This document shows, one piece after another, positions 1 through 8,765 of a DNA stretch of 23,003 bases; the first letter of the stretch is position 1, and every line of letters starts with the position of its first letter. Source of the stretch: Phaeotremella fagi (lineage: Eukaryota > Basidiomycota > Tremellomycetes > Tremellales > Phaeotremellaceae). Both the position numbers and the translations under genes were made by a program. A model generated the notes under the pieces. That model was not told the origin of the DNA, made no database searches, and saw only the letters and a program-made list of their open reading frames with translations. The stretch is taken from assembly GCA_001599715.1 (NCBI GenBank), contig BCHU01000023.1:1-23003 (forward strand). The letters run 5' to 3'.

Positions 1-813
1 TGCGGGTGTTGCTGGAATGTTTTCTAAATGAAGCGAATCAATGTTTTAACCGTGGAAACCAAACAGAGGGATGTCAATGAGTTGCACTAACCTCGACAAA
101 AGAGTTGTAAGCAAGTCCTAACCTCCAGTAGGCCCAATTTATCGTTACAGACAGCACAGATGCTTTTTCATCGAGATACCGCAATTGACCCAAGCATTGT
201 AAGATGCTGTGTGCTGTACCTGTTTGAGCGACAGTTTCACCAGTCTGCATATCAGTAAAAGCCGCTTCGTGAAGTCCGCTCATAGTCGCCTTCAGATTGT
301 CGCTTGATTTGAACCCGTGTTGCGCTTTACCATCGTTAGATTTAGCTTCCAACGCTGCCAGTAATCGTCGTAAACCGTCTTTCTGCCAGCCAATTCGGTC
401 ACTGCTGAGGCTTGAGACCTCACCCTCAGGGGCTATCAAACCTTCAGAAGATTCAGAATGGGTTGACATAAGTACGTCAGAGACAGCTCTATCACTATCA
501 CGGTCCATAACGATCTAAGTGTTCTGTGTCAGCTAACGCGTCTACGGCAAGTATTGTCCACTTCAAGAACAGCACTGACCTCATATTCTTCTGAACCTAT
601 CTCAATCAATAATCTTGGAGCCCAAGCAACCTGCAATAACCCTTTTTTGTTGAAAGCCTTCACGAGCGCGAAGTAAACAAGAGATGCATTGTGCGCAACG
701 ACGCTCTCTTGTTCTACACTCAAGAGACCTTCGATGTAGAGGGTCATCCCTGCTAAAGACTTGTCACCGTTCTGATAGTCGACATCTGTGGGACGGATAG
801 TGGTACGAGTCAT
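1..813 (-). CDS. Unrecognised spliced gene, 3' end outside window
   Basis: I do not recognise this protein. A three-exon model joins cleanly: exon 1 813-580 (78 codons), intron 579-515 (GTCAGT donor, CACTTAG acceptor), exon 2 514-92 (141 codons), intron 91-12 (GTTAGT donor, TTCCAG acceptor), and exon 3 from 11 leftward off the edge. The first 219 residues show no signal peptide, membrane segment or catalytic motif that I can name. Exon 2 starts acidic and Ser-rich, and its later part looks helical. The in-frame acceptor at 515 matters because the nearer CACAG acceptor would read straight into TAG. The start is uncertain: an upstream ATG at 918 is in the same frame, and a GTGAGT...TTCTCAG intron could place a 5' UTR exon near 900. 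A weak likeness of the N-terminus to dienelactone hydrolases is not convincing. Confidence 0.5.
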
Positions 814-918
814 GGAAGTAACGTGTTTGTGAAGAAGCTCTGTGGTGCTGAGAATAAAGAGCATCTTTAGCCTTTTATTCAAACAGGATAACTCACATTT
901 ATTTTCCCAGAAACTCAA

Positions 919-1681
919 GAGATGCTAGAGAAATGTGTTATGAACAAAATGTTCTAATACTAAAATACGAAGGACAGCTTATTCAACCCACAGCTATTTA
1001 TCTGTCTTACTGCTACTTAATGTCACCGTGAGATAAACAACTCCTTATTGATCGTTGCCATTAAAGATGGTCTTATTGTTCGTTGCCTTAAAGATGGGTC
1101 AAAGTTTGATCTTGATTCATTATATAACAATGGTACATAGCGCCATTTGTTCCCCTTGTTTGAAGGGGATGAAATCGTAGCTCTTTGATGTCATTTTCTG
1201 GAGCTGGATTTTTAACATGTTGTTGAATAGAAATTAAGTTTTTTTGACGATTTGAAAAGAACTTGATTGAGAATTATTTTGGTTGGTTCGTTTGGTCTTT
1301 CACTTGTTTGTTCTATTTGATCATCGTCACTTCACTTTGATGATGTTCTAGACGATATTCACAGATTTTCTTATTAATAAGTATCTTGTGTAGATTGAAT
1401 TTATTTATGAATATGAATATTAGGGAATTACTTGAAATTCGACTTGGTCGGTATCGATAGGCAATAACCTGAAAACATTTTGAGTCATTACGGAAATCTA
1501 TCATTCTGCAATCATTCAATAGCAACGACGAAGAGCTGGATAACGACAACAACAATAACAACGACTAGAACCATACATAGTGATCCCAAAGGCTCAGATG
1601 AGAACTTGCTGCCGGTGGGGCAGTCACCGTATAATATTACCGAAAATTAACTCTTTGAGAGTGGTCTCATGTTAGCTATAG
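919..1681. other. Intergenic, AT-rich, no gene seen
   Basis: I see no convincing coding sequence here. The open frame on the minus strand at 1313-1561 is low-complexity (Leu/Ser runs encoded by CAA/CGA-type repeats on the plus strand) and lacks family signal. The only structure is a short imperfect tandem repeat at 1043-1097. Confidence 0.5.
1043..1097. repeat. Imperfect tandem duplication, 27-28 bp x2
   Basis: Two adjacent units read ccttattgatcgttgcc... and tcttattgttcgttgcc..., both ending in ttaaagatgg. They differ by one missing base and a few substitutions. It looks like a local replication-slippage duplication in intergenic DNA; no function is implied. Confidence 0.6.
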
Positions 1682-2291
1682 CTAGTCCGAGACTATGAAT
1701 CTCTCGACAAGATAGATTGGACCTGTTGGGCTCTCAGTAACAATTGGAGCTTTAAGTCGTAAGGCAAGCATCAGAAATGAGCCGTTGCTGATCGAAATGC
1801 TATCGGTAGAATTGTCTGTCTTCACCTCAAGTACATGTTTAGCCAGCAATATGATATCGGCCCCTTTTTCCTCCCGAGCTCTCCCTAGAAATTCTGATTG
1901 ACTAATGAACTTGTTTAGTGCTATAACGTTTCGCAAACTTACCGGTGTCCTTCTCAGTCAAGTTACTTGTTTCTACATCAGGTGTATACGCGATAATGAA
2001 CAGACTACTCTGTTCACTGCTGATCGGATAGCACTGGTCCTGCGCCATCTCAACGTTGTTATTGCCGCTGCAATCATTCACTCCATCGTACAGGAACACC
2101 TGATAACCACCCCCGCTGACCAACAGTGCTCCATCTGCTCCACTTATCATCGGACAACCAGTGTTCACCACCGAGTAGAGAAAATTGTCCTGGCAGCCGT
2201 TGTTGTCGATGTCGTATATGTTGACTTGCAACGAGGCTTCAGTCCACAATGCTGAAAGTAGCGCCATCGATATCGTAAGACGAAAGCGCAT
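1682..2291 (-). CDS. Small secreted protein, two exons, 186 aa
   Basis: Exon 1 is 2291-1943 and exon 2 is 1893-1682, separated by a 49-nt intron (GTAAGT donor at 1942, CAATCAG acceptor at 1894). Together they give 187 codons including TAG. Residues 1-20 form a typical signal peptide: Arg-rich start, hydrophobic core, small residues before the likely cut near residue 20. The mature part is acidic, with four cysteines in its first half (contexts NNGC, NTGC, NDC, QDQC), which may form two disulfides, and an N-glycosylation sequon (NLT) near the exon junction. The second half is hydrophobic and cysteine-free. I recognise no family. Size, secretion and even Cys count fit a fungal secreted effector-like or cell-wall protein, but that is inference. 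About 350 bp upstream hold no other convincing gene and presumably carry the promoter. Confidence 0.6.
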
Positions 2292-3000
2292 TGTACAAGT
2301 GTTGTAACGTTACCTGAGGCTGTTCGCTGGTTATGTAGTATGTGTGTTTCTCTATGGGTTTGATAGTAACGCAAATTCTGCAAAAGGCTATTGCTAATTT
2401 GCCAATGGTGATATGTGCTGTTTGCTCGGAAGGGAACGAGATAAGGATACGTGCCATTAATTTGTGCTATCGACCTCGACTTATTTGCTGGTGACTGATG
2501 AGGGGTGTCCTGACGAGCCAATGAAGTAAGTTTGGTCAGATTATTCGTGTTGTCTGCACCAAGTTTGACTCCAGCGAAGTTAAACGAGTTACTGTACTAT
2601 GTAAATTCGTACAATACCGGAGTTCCGTATGCGCCTTATATATACGTATATTTGGAAGGTATATCCACCTGATTTCATGCGTGACTACGCCTACAGATTG
2701 TGGAGCTACAACGGCCGACTGTGCTGGAGTGCTATGTTCACGAGAAATTTAACAAGCCGAATGCTGCAACGATCATCTGATCTCAAAAGCAGGAACAAAG
2801 ATTTAGTGTAAATCTTTTCGGTCAATCTTCGCATAACTGAAAACAATTGGGCTAGCTCGAAACTGCAGGTACAAATTCGAACTTACCTTTGTGTAATCTT
2901 TGATTGTTTATTTAAGTCATGTGAGTTGCCATTAGATTACGTGATCTAACCAGGATCAGGGGGTTGCATGTCTCAGGGGGCTGTACGTCGTTCTACTAGC
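2292..3000. other. Intergenic, no gene recognised
   Basis: Open frames on both strands between 2292 and 3000 overlap the promoter side of the secreted-protein gene and show no family motif, no plausible intron pairing and no consistent codon pattern. They are treated as chance frames. Confidence 0.4.
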
Positions 3001-3264
3001 TACGGATATATATACTAAAAAGAAGGGTCTAGAGATCGAAATTTCGCTATTTGGCTTTGATCAAACAGAAGGCACGGTGGTGGAAGCACTGAGAATAGCC
3101 ATCGCTCCACTACTGATAACATCGCAAAAATAGTCGCGTAACATGTTGGAGATATATGATTCCTAGCATATGGAGAGAATTTGCGGGTGATCAGCGCAGT
3201 TGAAAACGTGGAGGCCTTCCGCATTCGAACTTTACTCAGCTGGATCCATCGTAAGGGCCACGAG

Positions 3265-3355
3265 CTCTCACGCTAATGCACACATCTCGAACATTAGGCA
3301 ACCCAAGCCAAATACGTCCGCCTTCGAGCCGTCTTTCTGATCAGCCAAATTGGAT
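3265..3355 (-). pseudogene. Kinase C-lobe scrap resembling the NIMA-like kinase
   Basis: On the minus strand about 26 residues align closely with the kinase at 6273-6355 of this window. The shared core is GSKADVFGLGCLMFEMCALA here and DSKADMFGLGCLIFEMCTLA there. This is the subdomain IX stretch of a protein kinase, with its invariant Asp. The match is followed by a possible GTGAGA donor at the equivalent point. I could not find the HRD or DFG motifs to its right, nor a convincing continuation to its left, so it is a relic and not a gene. It points away from the LINE fragment at about 3610, mirroring the kinase/LINE arrangement on the other side of the telomeric tract. Confidence 0.45.
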
Positions 3356-3609
3356 CTTTGCAAACTCACAAGCCAATCACAAAGGCAGCAAATCCATCAA
3401 ACGCCAGTCGACGACTGTTGACCTCCTGCTCTTCCAGCTTCTCGCCTCAGACTCCTCATTTGCTCGTGTCCATGTGTTTTGAGCCAATCTCTGGGTTTTG
3501 CATGAAAGGATTTGTTCAACATAATCATGATCGATGGTGAAAGGATAGACAAAGACCCGGGTGTTATGCGAAGATACAGCTTCCCAGCAGTTCGGGATTG
3601 TTATTCTTG

Positions 3610-3916
3610 TTGGATCCAAGCATTGCTGATGGTGAACTGGTGTACAGGTTCGTTACCAAAGCGATGCTGAGACATTACTTTCGTTCAGACTTCCTCCTAC
3701 CTTTTCAGTTCGGTGTAGGCTCAAATGGAGGAGTGGAGCCAATCATAGAGCCGCAAATCGAGCGCTAGAAGGTTCCTTGGGGTCCGACTCCCTTCATGTC
3801 ACTTCTCTGGACCTCACAAACGCTTTCAAACACTCTAGACCGCCCCGGCATAGCACTGGGGCTTCAAAACTTTGCTCTTGGACTCTACAGGACAGGGGAA
3901 TGGGCCTATGGTACTC
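3610..3916 (+). mobile_element. LINE fragment, reverse transcriptase N-terminal part
   Basis: Reading frames on the plus strand, with shifts near 3770 and 3830, give a non-LTR reverse transcriptase from its first conserved blocks to just past motif A. The pieces are an ADGELVYR-type block, then FGVGSNGGVEP, then the motif A region SLDLTNAF, then a LYRTGEWAYG stretch. The last stretch matches LYRAGKWAY in the neighbouring minus-strand copy, which shows both belong to one family. The fragment stops at 3916, exactly where a telomere-type repeat begins, and has no 3' half. At least two frameshifts make it dead. The left edge is approximate. Confidence 0.7.
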
Positions 3917-3917
3917 A

Positions 3918-3939
3918 GGGGGTTAGGGGGTTAGGGGTT
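3918..3939 (+). repeat. Interstitial telomere-type tract (TTAGGGGG/TTAGGGG)
   Basis: The plus strand reads GGGGG-TTA-GGGGG-TTA-GGGG-TT, i.e. nearly three units of a T2AG4-5 repeat. This is the telomere repeat type known in Cryptococcus and relatives. It joins the broken end of one LINE copy (left) to the 3' end of another (right, minus strand). The G-rich strand runs left to right, so the former chromosome end lay to the right. Confidence 0.75.
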
Positions 3940-5640
3940 GCATATTTTTCTACGGCCTAGCTATGTATCTACTGGAAGCACAGAGGTTTACTACTGGAAG
4001 CACATAGGTTTAGAGCTCAAAGTTGCAAACTCGAGCCTTGATCAGACACAGAGAAAGTTGATGAAGCAGCTGTGAGTAGACTCCAGGAGCCAGGGTCGCT
4101 TTCCACTCCTTGTAGAGGACTTGGGAAGTGCCCTGTTCCAGCAGACCACCCAGGGAGAAAACCAGGGGTCTAAATGGAATCCCAGGAGGCTGGGAACGAA
4201 ATTTATCGGTAGCTACAGTGTCCAGGTACTTCAGTCCAAGTCTGGAGGCTTTTGGGGACTCTGAAAGATCCTTTGAGACCTCCTGTGGCAGTGAGACCGA
4301 TGTGGCAGCTTGAGAAGCAAGCCAGTGAAACAAACAATGGTGAGATCGAATTCAGAGCTGCTGAGGGTGCTGGGTCTTGATCCGGTGATCTTGAGGTCAT
4401 TCCTGCGAGCTGTACCATTGATCAGAGGTTCCACTTGGACCTGGACACCTTCCAGAGTTGATAGGGACCTGTGTATGATCCATTTGGCCTGTTCATGTCG
4501 AGCCATAGCCCAGGAAGGTCTAGAAACACATACTTCATCATGGAGCAGTGAATTGGCAGTCCCACATCGATGACAGAAGGGACTTGAACCAGTTTGAAGG
4601 GTCTTGATGTGCAGGGCTGCAGAGATCTCGTAATCGGTCATCCTGAGTGCTGGATTGAAGGGGATAGTTGACAGCCACTTCCTGCCCAAGATTGAAGCGT
4701 TTTCAAGGATCACAGAGCGCTCCAGGGGGCCCAAGAGAGTCCATGAGTGAATCCCTGGCCTCTAGAAAGGTCGTCTGGCACCGATATTGCTGAGAAATGA
4801 GTTGTGGAGGGTCCAAGATGCTTTGGGCACCTGGGGCACAAATTCGATGTGAAAGAAGGCCTAGGCCTCTTAATTTGATGGGCAGTTGAACCAGGACTTC
4901 GTTCTTGATTTCAAGGGCAATTGTTGGTCATTTTGAGCGAATCCTGGACACAGCTTGAAGCAGGGATCGATCCCAAGTGTCCCAGACATCCAGGAGGTCA
5001 TAGGAACGAAGGGATCGCTGCAGGTGGCGCAGGTTTTGCTATAGGCAGCCTCTTAGGATCAGGAGAGCGTGCTGGTGTGGTAAATCGATCAAGTTTGGAA
5101 GTGTAGCAACTTCCCGGGTAATCATCGCTTGCAGAAATTCTTTTCTGGCGTCTAATGGACCAATACAGCTGCCTAGGAGTTCGAGACCATTGTTCTTGAT
5201 GCTTTCCAGGGAGATAATATTACTCTTGGCCATGTTGAGCTGGATAGAGTAGGGTCGAGATGAGAAAAAGGTTTGTATCTCCTGGAGAGTGTTTGAATTG
5301 TTGCTGAGGATGTAGATATCTTCCAGATAGGCTAGGATGAGTGTGAAGGGTCCCAGAGAGCTTCTGAGATCGTTCGGAAGTGCCCTGATGCCTAGAGAGA
5401 ACAGTAAAGGCCCTAGGGGATCGCACTGTCGAACCCCTTGAGGAGAAGTGATTCTGTGAAGTCTCCCTCTTCTCCTAGCACTACCAGAGCTGTAGAATCG
5501 TTGTAGGCCCACTTTCCAGCCCTGTAGAGGCTCGGGGCAAATCTCGAAGTCCCTGCACCATTTCCAGTCTGTCTAGGGTGTTGAAAGCGTTGCTCGCGTT
5601 CTAATATTCTCCTCAGATCATTGGGGCTGGACATAATTCT
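3940..5640 (-). mobile_element. 5'-truncated CRE/Cnl1-like LINE, copy 1
   Basis: On the minus strand this reads, from 5640 down: the end of RT motif A (SNAFNTLDR), LYRAGKWAY, QGVRQCDPLGP (usually QGVRQGDPLGP), an AYLEDIYIL box (usually YxDD, so the first catalytic Asp is Glu), a thumb-like region, a C-terminal zinc knuckle (CHRC...H...C near 4560), and a restriction-like endonuclease segment (RND...EFDLTIV near 4350). After one more frame change comes a conserved C-terminal block ending in NFEL at 4010. Frameshifts and stops (near 5500, 5040, 4920, 4340) show it is dead. A 22-bp tandem repeat sits in the 3' UTR, and the 3' end abuts telomere-type repeats. RT plus C-terminal zinc knuckle and RLE fits the CRE clade, whose Cryptococcus member Cnl1 occupies telomeric repeats. 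The 5' truncation lies near a kinase that lacks its own 5' part. Confidence 0.8.
3969..4012 (-). repeat. 22-bp tandem duplication in LINE 3' UTR
   Basis: Two adjacent 22-bp units (ctactggaagcaca..ggttta) differ at one base. They lie between the LINE stop codon and the telomere-proximal 3' tail. The other 3'-complete copy (8305-8735) lacks this duplication, so it is copy-specific. Confidence 0.7.
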
Positions 5641-5824
5641 ATATCCCGTTGCTCTTTCCCTTTTCCTTACTTCCTCGATAGCTACTTGCCCTTACGATTG
5701 AACCAATGGAGCTGTTGATCGTACAAATATAATCATACCACCTCAGTAGCTCGCTCTTTTAAGGCCACAGCAACCAGGGCTGCAGAGGCATTCATATCGA
5801 ACCCCTGTGATGCTACTCTACTAG

Positions 5825-6997
5825 ATTTCATGGCTTTACCTCGGTGAATCGAAAGTCACCAACATCTCTTTTCAGATTCTACTAGCACTCCATCATTGCC
5901 ATCACTCATTTTTTGGAGAGTGGACATTACTACATAGGGACCTCAAGCCGGAGAACGGTGAGTCTGCCGCTATTTCAGATCATACCCCCTTTTTGTTGCA
6001 GATTGCTGATGTGACCTTACATAATCTCCATTGCAAATCTTTTGTAGTGCTGTTTGGGGGAAATGGCTGTATTAAGCTAGCAGACTTCGGATTATCAGAA
6101 ATATTGGACGACAAGGAACGACAAGCTGTATCTTTGGTAGGTGTGAGTAATCTCTTTTACCAAACACTCCGTTCAGCTAACATGGTCCTTGCCAGACTCG
6201 CGGCTATCTGGCACCAGTGAGTTACTCTTTTGGGAGTCATGGTCTTGACTTTCTTACATTGAGGCTCCTTAGGAACTTCTGGCTGGTAAACCATACGACT
6301 CCAAGGCAGATATGTTTGGTCTGGGGTGTTTGATCTTCGAGATGTGTACATTGGCGTGCGTTTGTTTAGTTCCCAAAGTAAGGATTCCTAACCTATTGAG
6401 TGGTAGTCCTCCGCAGTATCAACAGCGAGGTTTGAAACGTGCGATGGCTCTGCTTATTCTGGCCCGGTATTCTGCCGATCTTGGACAAGTGATTCAAAGC
6501 TTACTGTATAACGATGTCAGTACATTTTCTGTTCGCAAACTTCCATTCTGACATACTGCAAATTAACGTGTTATAGCCGACAAGGCGACCGTCTACTGCC
6601 GACCTCCTGTCTCGGCAAGATGTAGGTCGTTGGTTTCAAGAAATGTCAACTGAGCAAGCGCAAGTGGTGTAAGTCAGGGAGATCAGATCAAATTTTATGA
6701 GATATGCTGACGTGGACAGCAGAGAAGAAAAAAACTCCGATGTCAAAGCTCGTCTTCGAATGCGAGAGGCTCAGCTAGACGAACGGGAGCTCGCTCTCCG
6801 CCACAGAGAACGCACTCTTGCTGCTAGAAAAGCAACGCTTGATGCTCAGTTTCGTAGGTACGTTTGAGAAGTTCCTAGGATTCTCTTCTCACAATACGCT
6901 TGACGTCCTCTTTCATGGCAGGTTGGCGTTTCGCGAGTCACTTTCGCCTCCTCCAAGGTCTTCCGCACCTAACTCTTCGCCCCAGGGACATCAGTGA
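5825..6997 (+). pseudogene. NIMA-like (NEK family) protein kinase lacking its N-lobe
   Basis: Eight exons splice without a lesion: 5825-5957, 6048-6142, 6196-6216, 6273-6355, 6407-6515, 6577-6668, 6720-6857, 6922-6997. They encode LALHHCHHSF (a NIMA-type helix E start), HRDLKPEN at 5933-5956, DFG at 6083, VGTRGYLAPE across three exons, KADMFGLGCLIFEMC, RRPSTADLL, then an Arg/Glu-rich coiled-coil tail (around MREAQLDERELALRHRER), and TGA at 6995-6997. Catalytic Asp, DFG and APE are present, and the coiled-coil tail is a NIMA/KIN3/Nek2 trait. These kinases act in mitotic entry and spindle-pole function. The Gly-rich loop and the VAIK lysine are absent, and fewer than 190 bp separate the first exon from the LINE, too little for an N-lobe. 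No in-frame ATG precedes the helix E segment. I call it a 5'-truncated pseudogene, yet the rest is strikingly intact. Confidence 0.75.
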
Positions 6998-7043
6998 TTG
7001 GACTTGGATGGAATGAGCTTGTCGTGTTTCTTTGTAGTGAACA

Positions 7044-8267
7044 ATGAATCACCAAAATCTACTCTTTATTCACTCAATGCCCACAAGACGACGCAGATGT
7101 GTTGATTCCAGCGTTACATATACGTCACTTTTAGGTAAGCCCGGCATAAATCAAGGGAAAAACCCAGCTCCAAGGCTCTCCTTTCTCCTGTGCTGTGCCA
7201 ATGCTGCCTTGCTGCAGCTGCTTTCCAACGTGACCAACAGATTTCCCTCCTCCAAGTAAAGACATTCTGCCAAAAGTAAACCTCAATGGCCCTTCTAATT
7301 TCCAATCAAAATGGCATTCTGGTCTTCCTCCTATCGTTTCTCGGCCAACAACACCTTCAAGCCCTCGAGCACATCTCGTTCTACCTCCGCTTCAATCTCT
7401 CTTACCAACAGCACCTTTACCTGGGTTCCCAATGGGTCCACCAGAAGACGGTTATATCTCTAGAAAGATGCTACCCGATGATGGTGGTTTCGATCAATCA
7501 CAACCTGCAAGTCTAACAACAGATCCAATTGCGCAGTCACAATGGCGGTCGATCTGTTCTAGAAGGTTTGATAATAAGTCCAGAGAAAAGTCGAAGACCT
7601 CTTGGAGAAACCAGTGATGGTGGGGTTTCATCGCGTCCCGGGCACAGCTCAATTCGACCTTTATTGCCCCCCAATGTGAGCTACCCTGAACCCCGCATTG
7701 CCAGAGATCAAGCTTGGTTCTCCTTATGTGCTCAGACGTGGTCTGTCGATCGAATTGGTGAATACAGAGATGGATATAGTGATGCTGTTGAGACTGTCAA
7801 GAATGCAGCCAATGGGTTGAGATGTAAGTCGTTGGATTCATGTATTCATGTATCGTTGTTGATCACCAGAAATAGCTCCAACACCAATATTTCGGAGCCC
7901 TGAAGGTCTCAATCGAAGGGTCATGAATGAAGGTATCACTGATGAGGCGAACTCCAGGACTGAAAATAAAACTTTCGCACAGCAACTGAAAAGAGCTGTT
8001 ACAATGTGTCCACACCCTTCAACGCCGAATTACGATCCTCAAAGTGCAGACTACCAGCCAATAGGAATCTCATATCAATATGACCAATCCCAATTGCAAC
8101 CTCAAGCTGGACATTCCAAATTCAGAGAAAGAGTCAATCCAAATGGTTCTTCAGCTTATGCCACTCAAAATGTAAAACTACCAATATCATGTTATCCCTG
8201 TAGAAAACGTAAGCTCAAATGCGATGGTACAAACCCTTGTGAACCTTGTATGAAACGAAGTATTTAA
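7044..8267 (+). pseudogene. Zn2Cys6 transcription factor, stopped inside its zinc cluster
   Basis: Four exons join in phase: 7044-7134 (or start at 7077), 7241-7483, 7563-7823 and 7876-8267. They encode about 317-328 residues. The N-terminus is Arg-rich (PTRRRRC), followed by a Pro/Ser-rich region and Gln/Tyr-rich stretches typical of disordered fungal regulator arms. At the end lies a Gal4-type binuclear cluster, CYPCRKRKLKCDGTNPCEPC, with the first five cysteines at normal spacing. TAA at 8265-8267 comes just before the sixth: reading on gives TECGY and a basic RRRGK linker. The frame then runs into LINE sequence at about 8305, so the DNA-binding cluster is broken and everything after it is lost. 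The intended product would be a nuclear sequence-specific regulator. Intron 2 could start at 7484 or 7487. The gene begins only 47-80 bp after the kinase stop codon. Confidence 0.7.
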
Positions 8268-8302
8268 ACTGAATGTGGTTACGACAAAGCCATTAGAAGA
8301 CG

Positions 8303-8736
8303 CGGTAAACGACCTCAGGATCACTGGATCAAGGCTCAGTACCCTCAGCAGCTTTGAATTCGATCTCACCATCTTTCTCTTGCTTCTCAAGCTGCAACAT
8401 CGATCACACTGCCACAGTAGGGCAGAGACGATCTCTCAGAAGCCCAGGAAGCTTCAAAACTGGCTTTGAAGAAGCTAGACACTGTAGCTGCCGATAACTT
8501 TCGATCCCAGCCTCCAGGACTTCCATTCCGGCCTCTGGCTATCTCTCTTGGCAGTCTAATGGAACAGGGAACCTCCAAAGTCTTCTATAAGGAGTGGAAA
8601 GCGACCCTTGCTCATGGAGTGTACTCCCAGTTTCTCCACCAGCTTTCTCTCTGTTTGATCCGTGCTCGAGTCCGTAACTTCGAGCTTTAAGTCAGCTGCG
8701 ACGACAGTAAATACATAGCTATGCCGTAGAGTGCAA
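8303..8736 (+). mobile_element. 5'-truncated CRE/Cnl1-like LINE, copy 2 (3' end)
   Basis: The plus strand aligns with the 3' quarter of copy 1. It has NDLRITGSR...EFDLTI (endonuclease region), a frameshift, then KLDTVAADNFRSQPPG, FYKEWKATL and the closing NFEL before TAA at about 8690. The 3' UTR shares ATACATAGCTA.GCCGTAGA with copy 1 and is followed directly by CCCCCTAACCCTAA. The 5' end starts mid-endonuclease and is fused to the Zn2Cys6 gene. The frameshift after EFDLTI differs from that in copy 1, so the two copies decayed separately. It is a dead fragment. Confidence 0.75.
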
Positions 8737-8737
8737 A

Positions 8738-8751
8738 CCCCCTAACCCTAA
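8738..8751 (-). repeat. Short interstitial telomere-type tract
   Basis: The plus strand reads CCCCC-TAA-CCC-TAA directly after the LINE 3' UTR. This is the C-rich strand of the same TTAGGG(GG) repeat as at 3918-3939, in the opposite orientation. Only two units remain. Confidence 0.65.
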
Positions 8752-8765
8752 AGATCAACAACACG

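Noticed and set aside
580..813. N-terminus resembling dienelactone hydrolase (DVDYQNGDKSLAG)
   Set aside because: The likeness covers about a dozen residues; no nucleophile elbow or catalytic triad context follows.
1313..1561. Minus-strand 82-aa frame rich in Leu and Ser
   Set aside because: It is produced by CAA/CGA repeats on the other strand; no family or splice support.
1905..2255. Plus-strand 116-aa frame
   Set aside because: It is antisense to the secreted-protein gene, which has a signal peptide and a verifiable intron.
7286..7516. Plus-strand frame starting MALLISNQNG with a hydrophobic start
   Set aside because: It is out of frame with the Zn2Cys6 model, whose exon 2 covers the same bases and splices in phase on both sides.
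7484..7562. Apparent frameshift in the Zn2Cys6 gene
   Set aside because: A 76-79-nt intron ending in TTCTAG, with a CTAAC branch site, restores the frame, so no mutation is needed.
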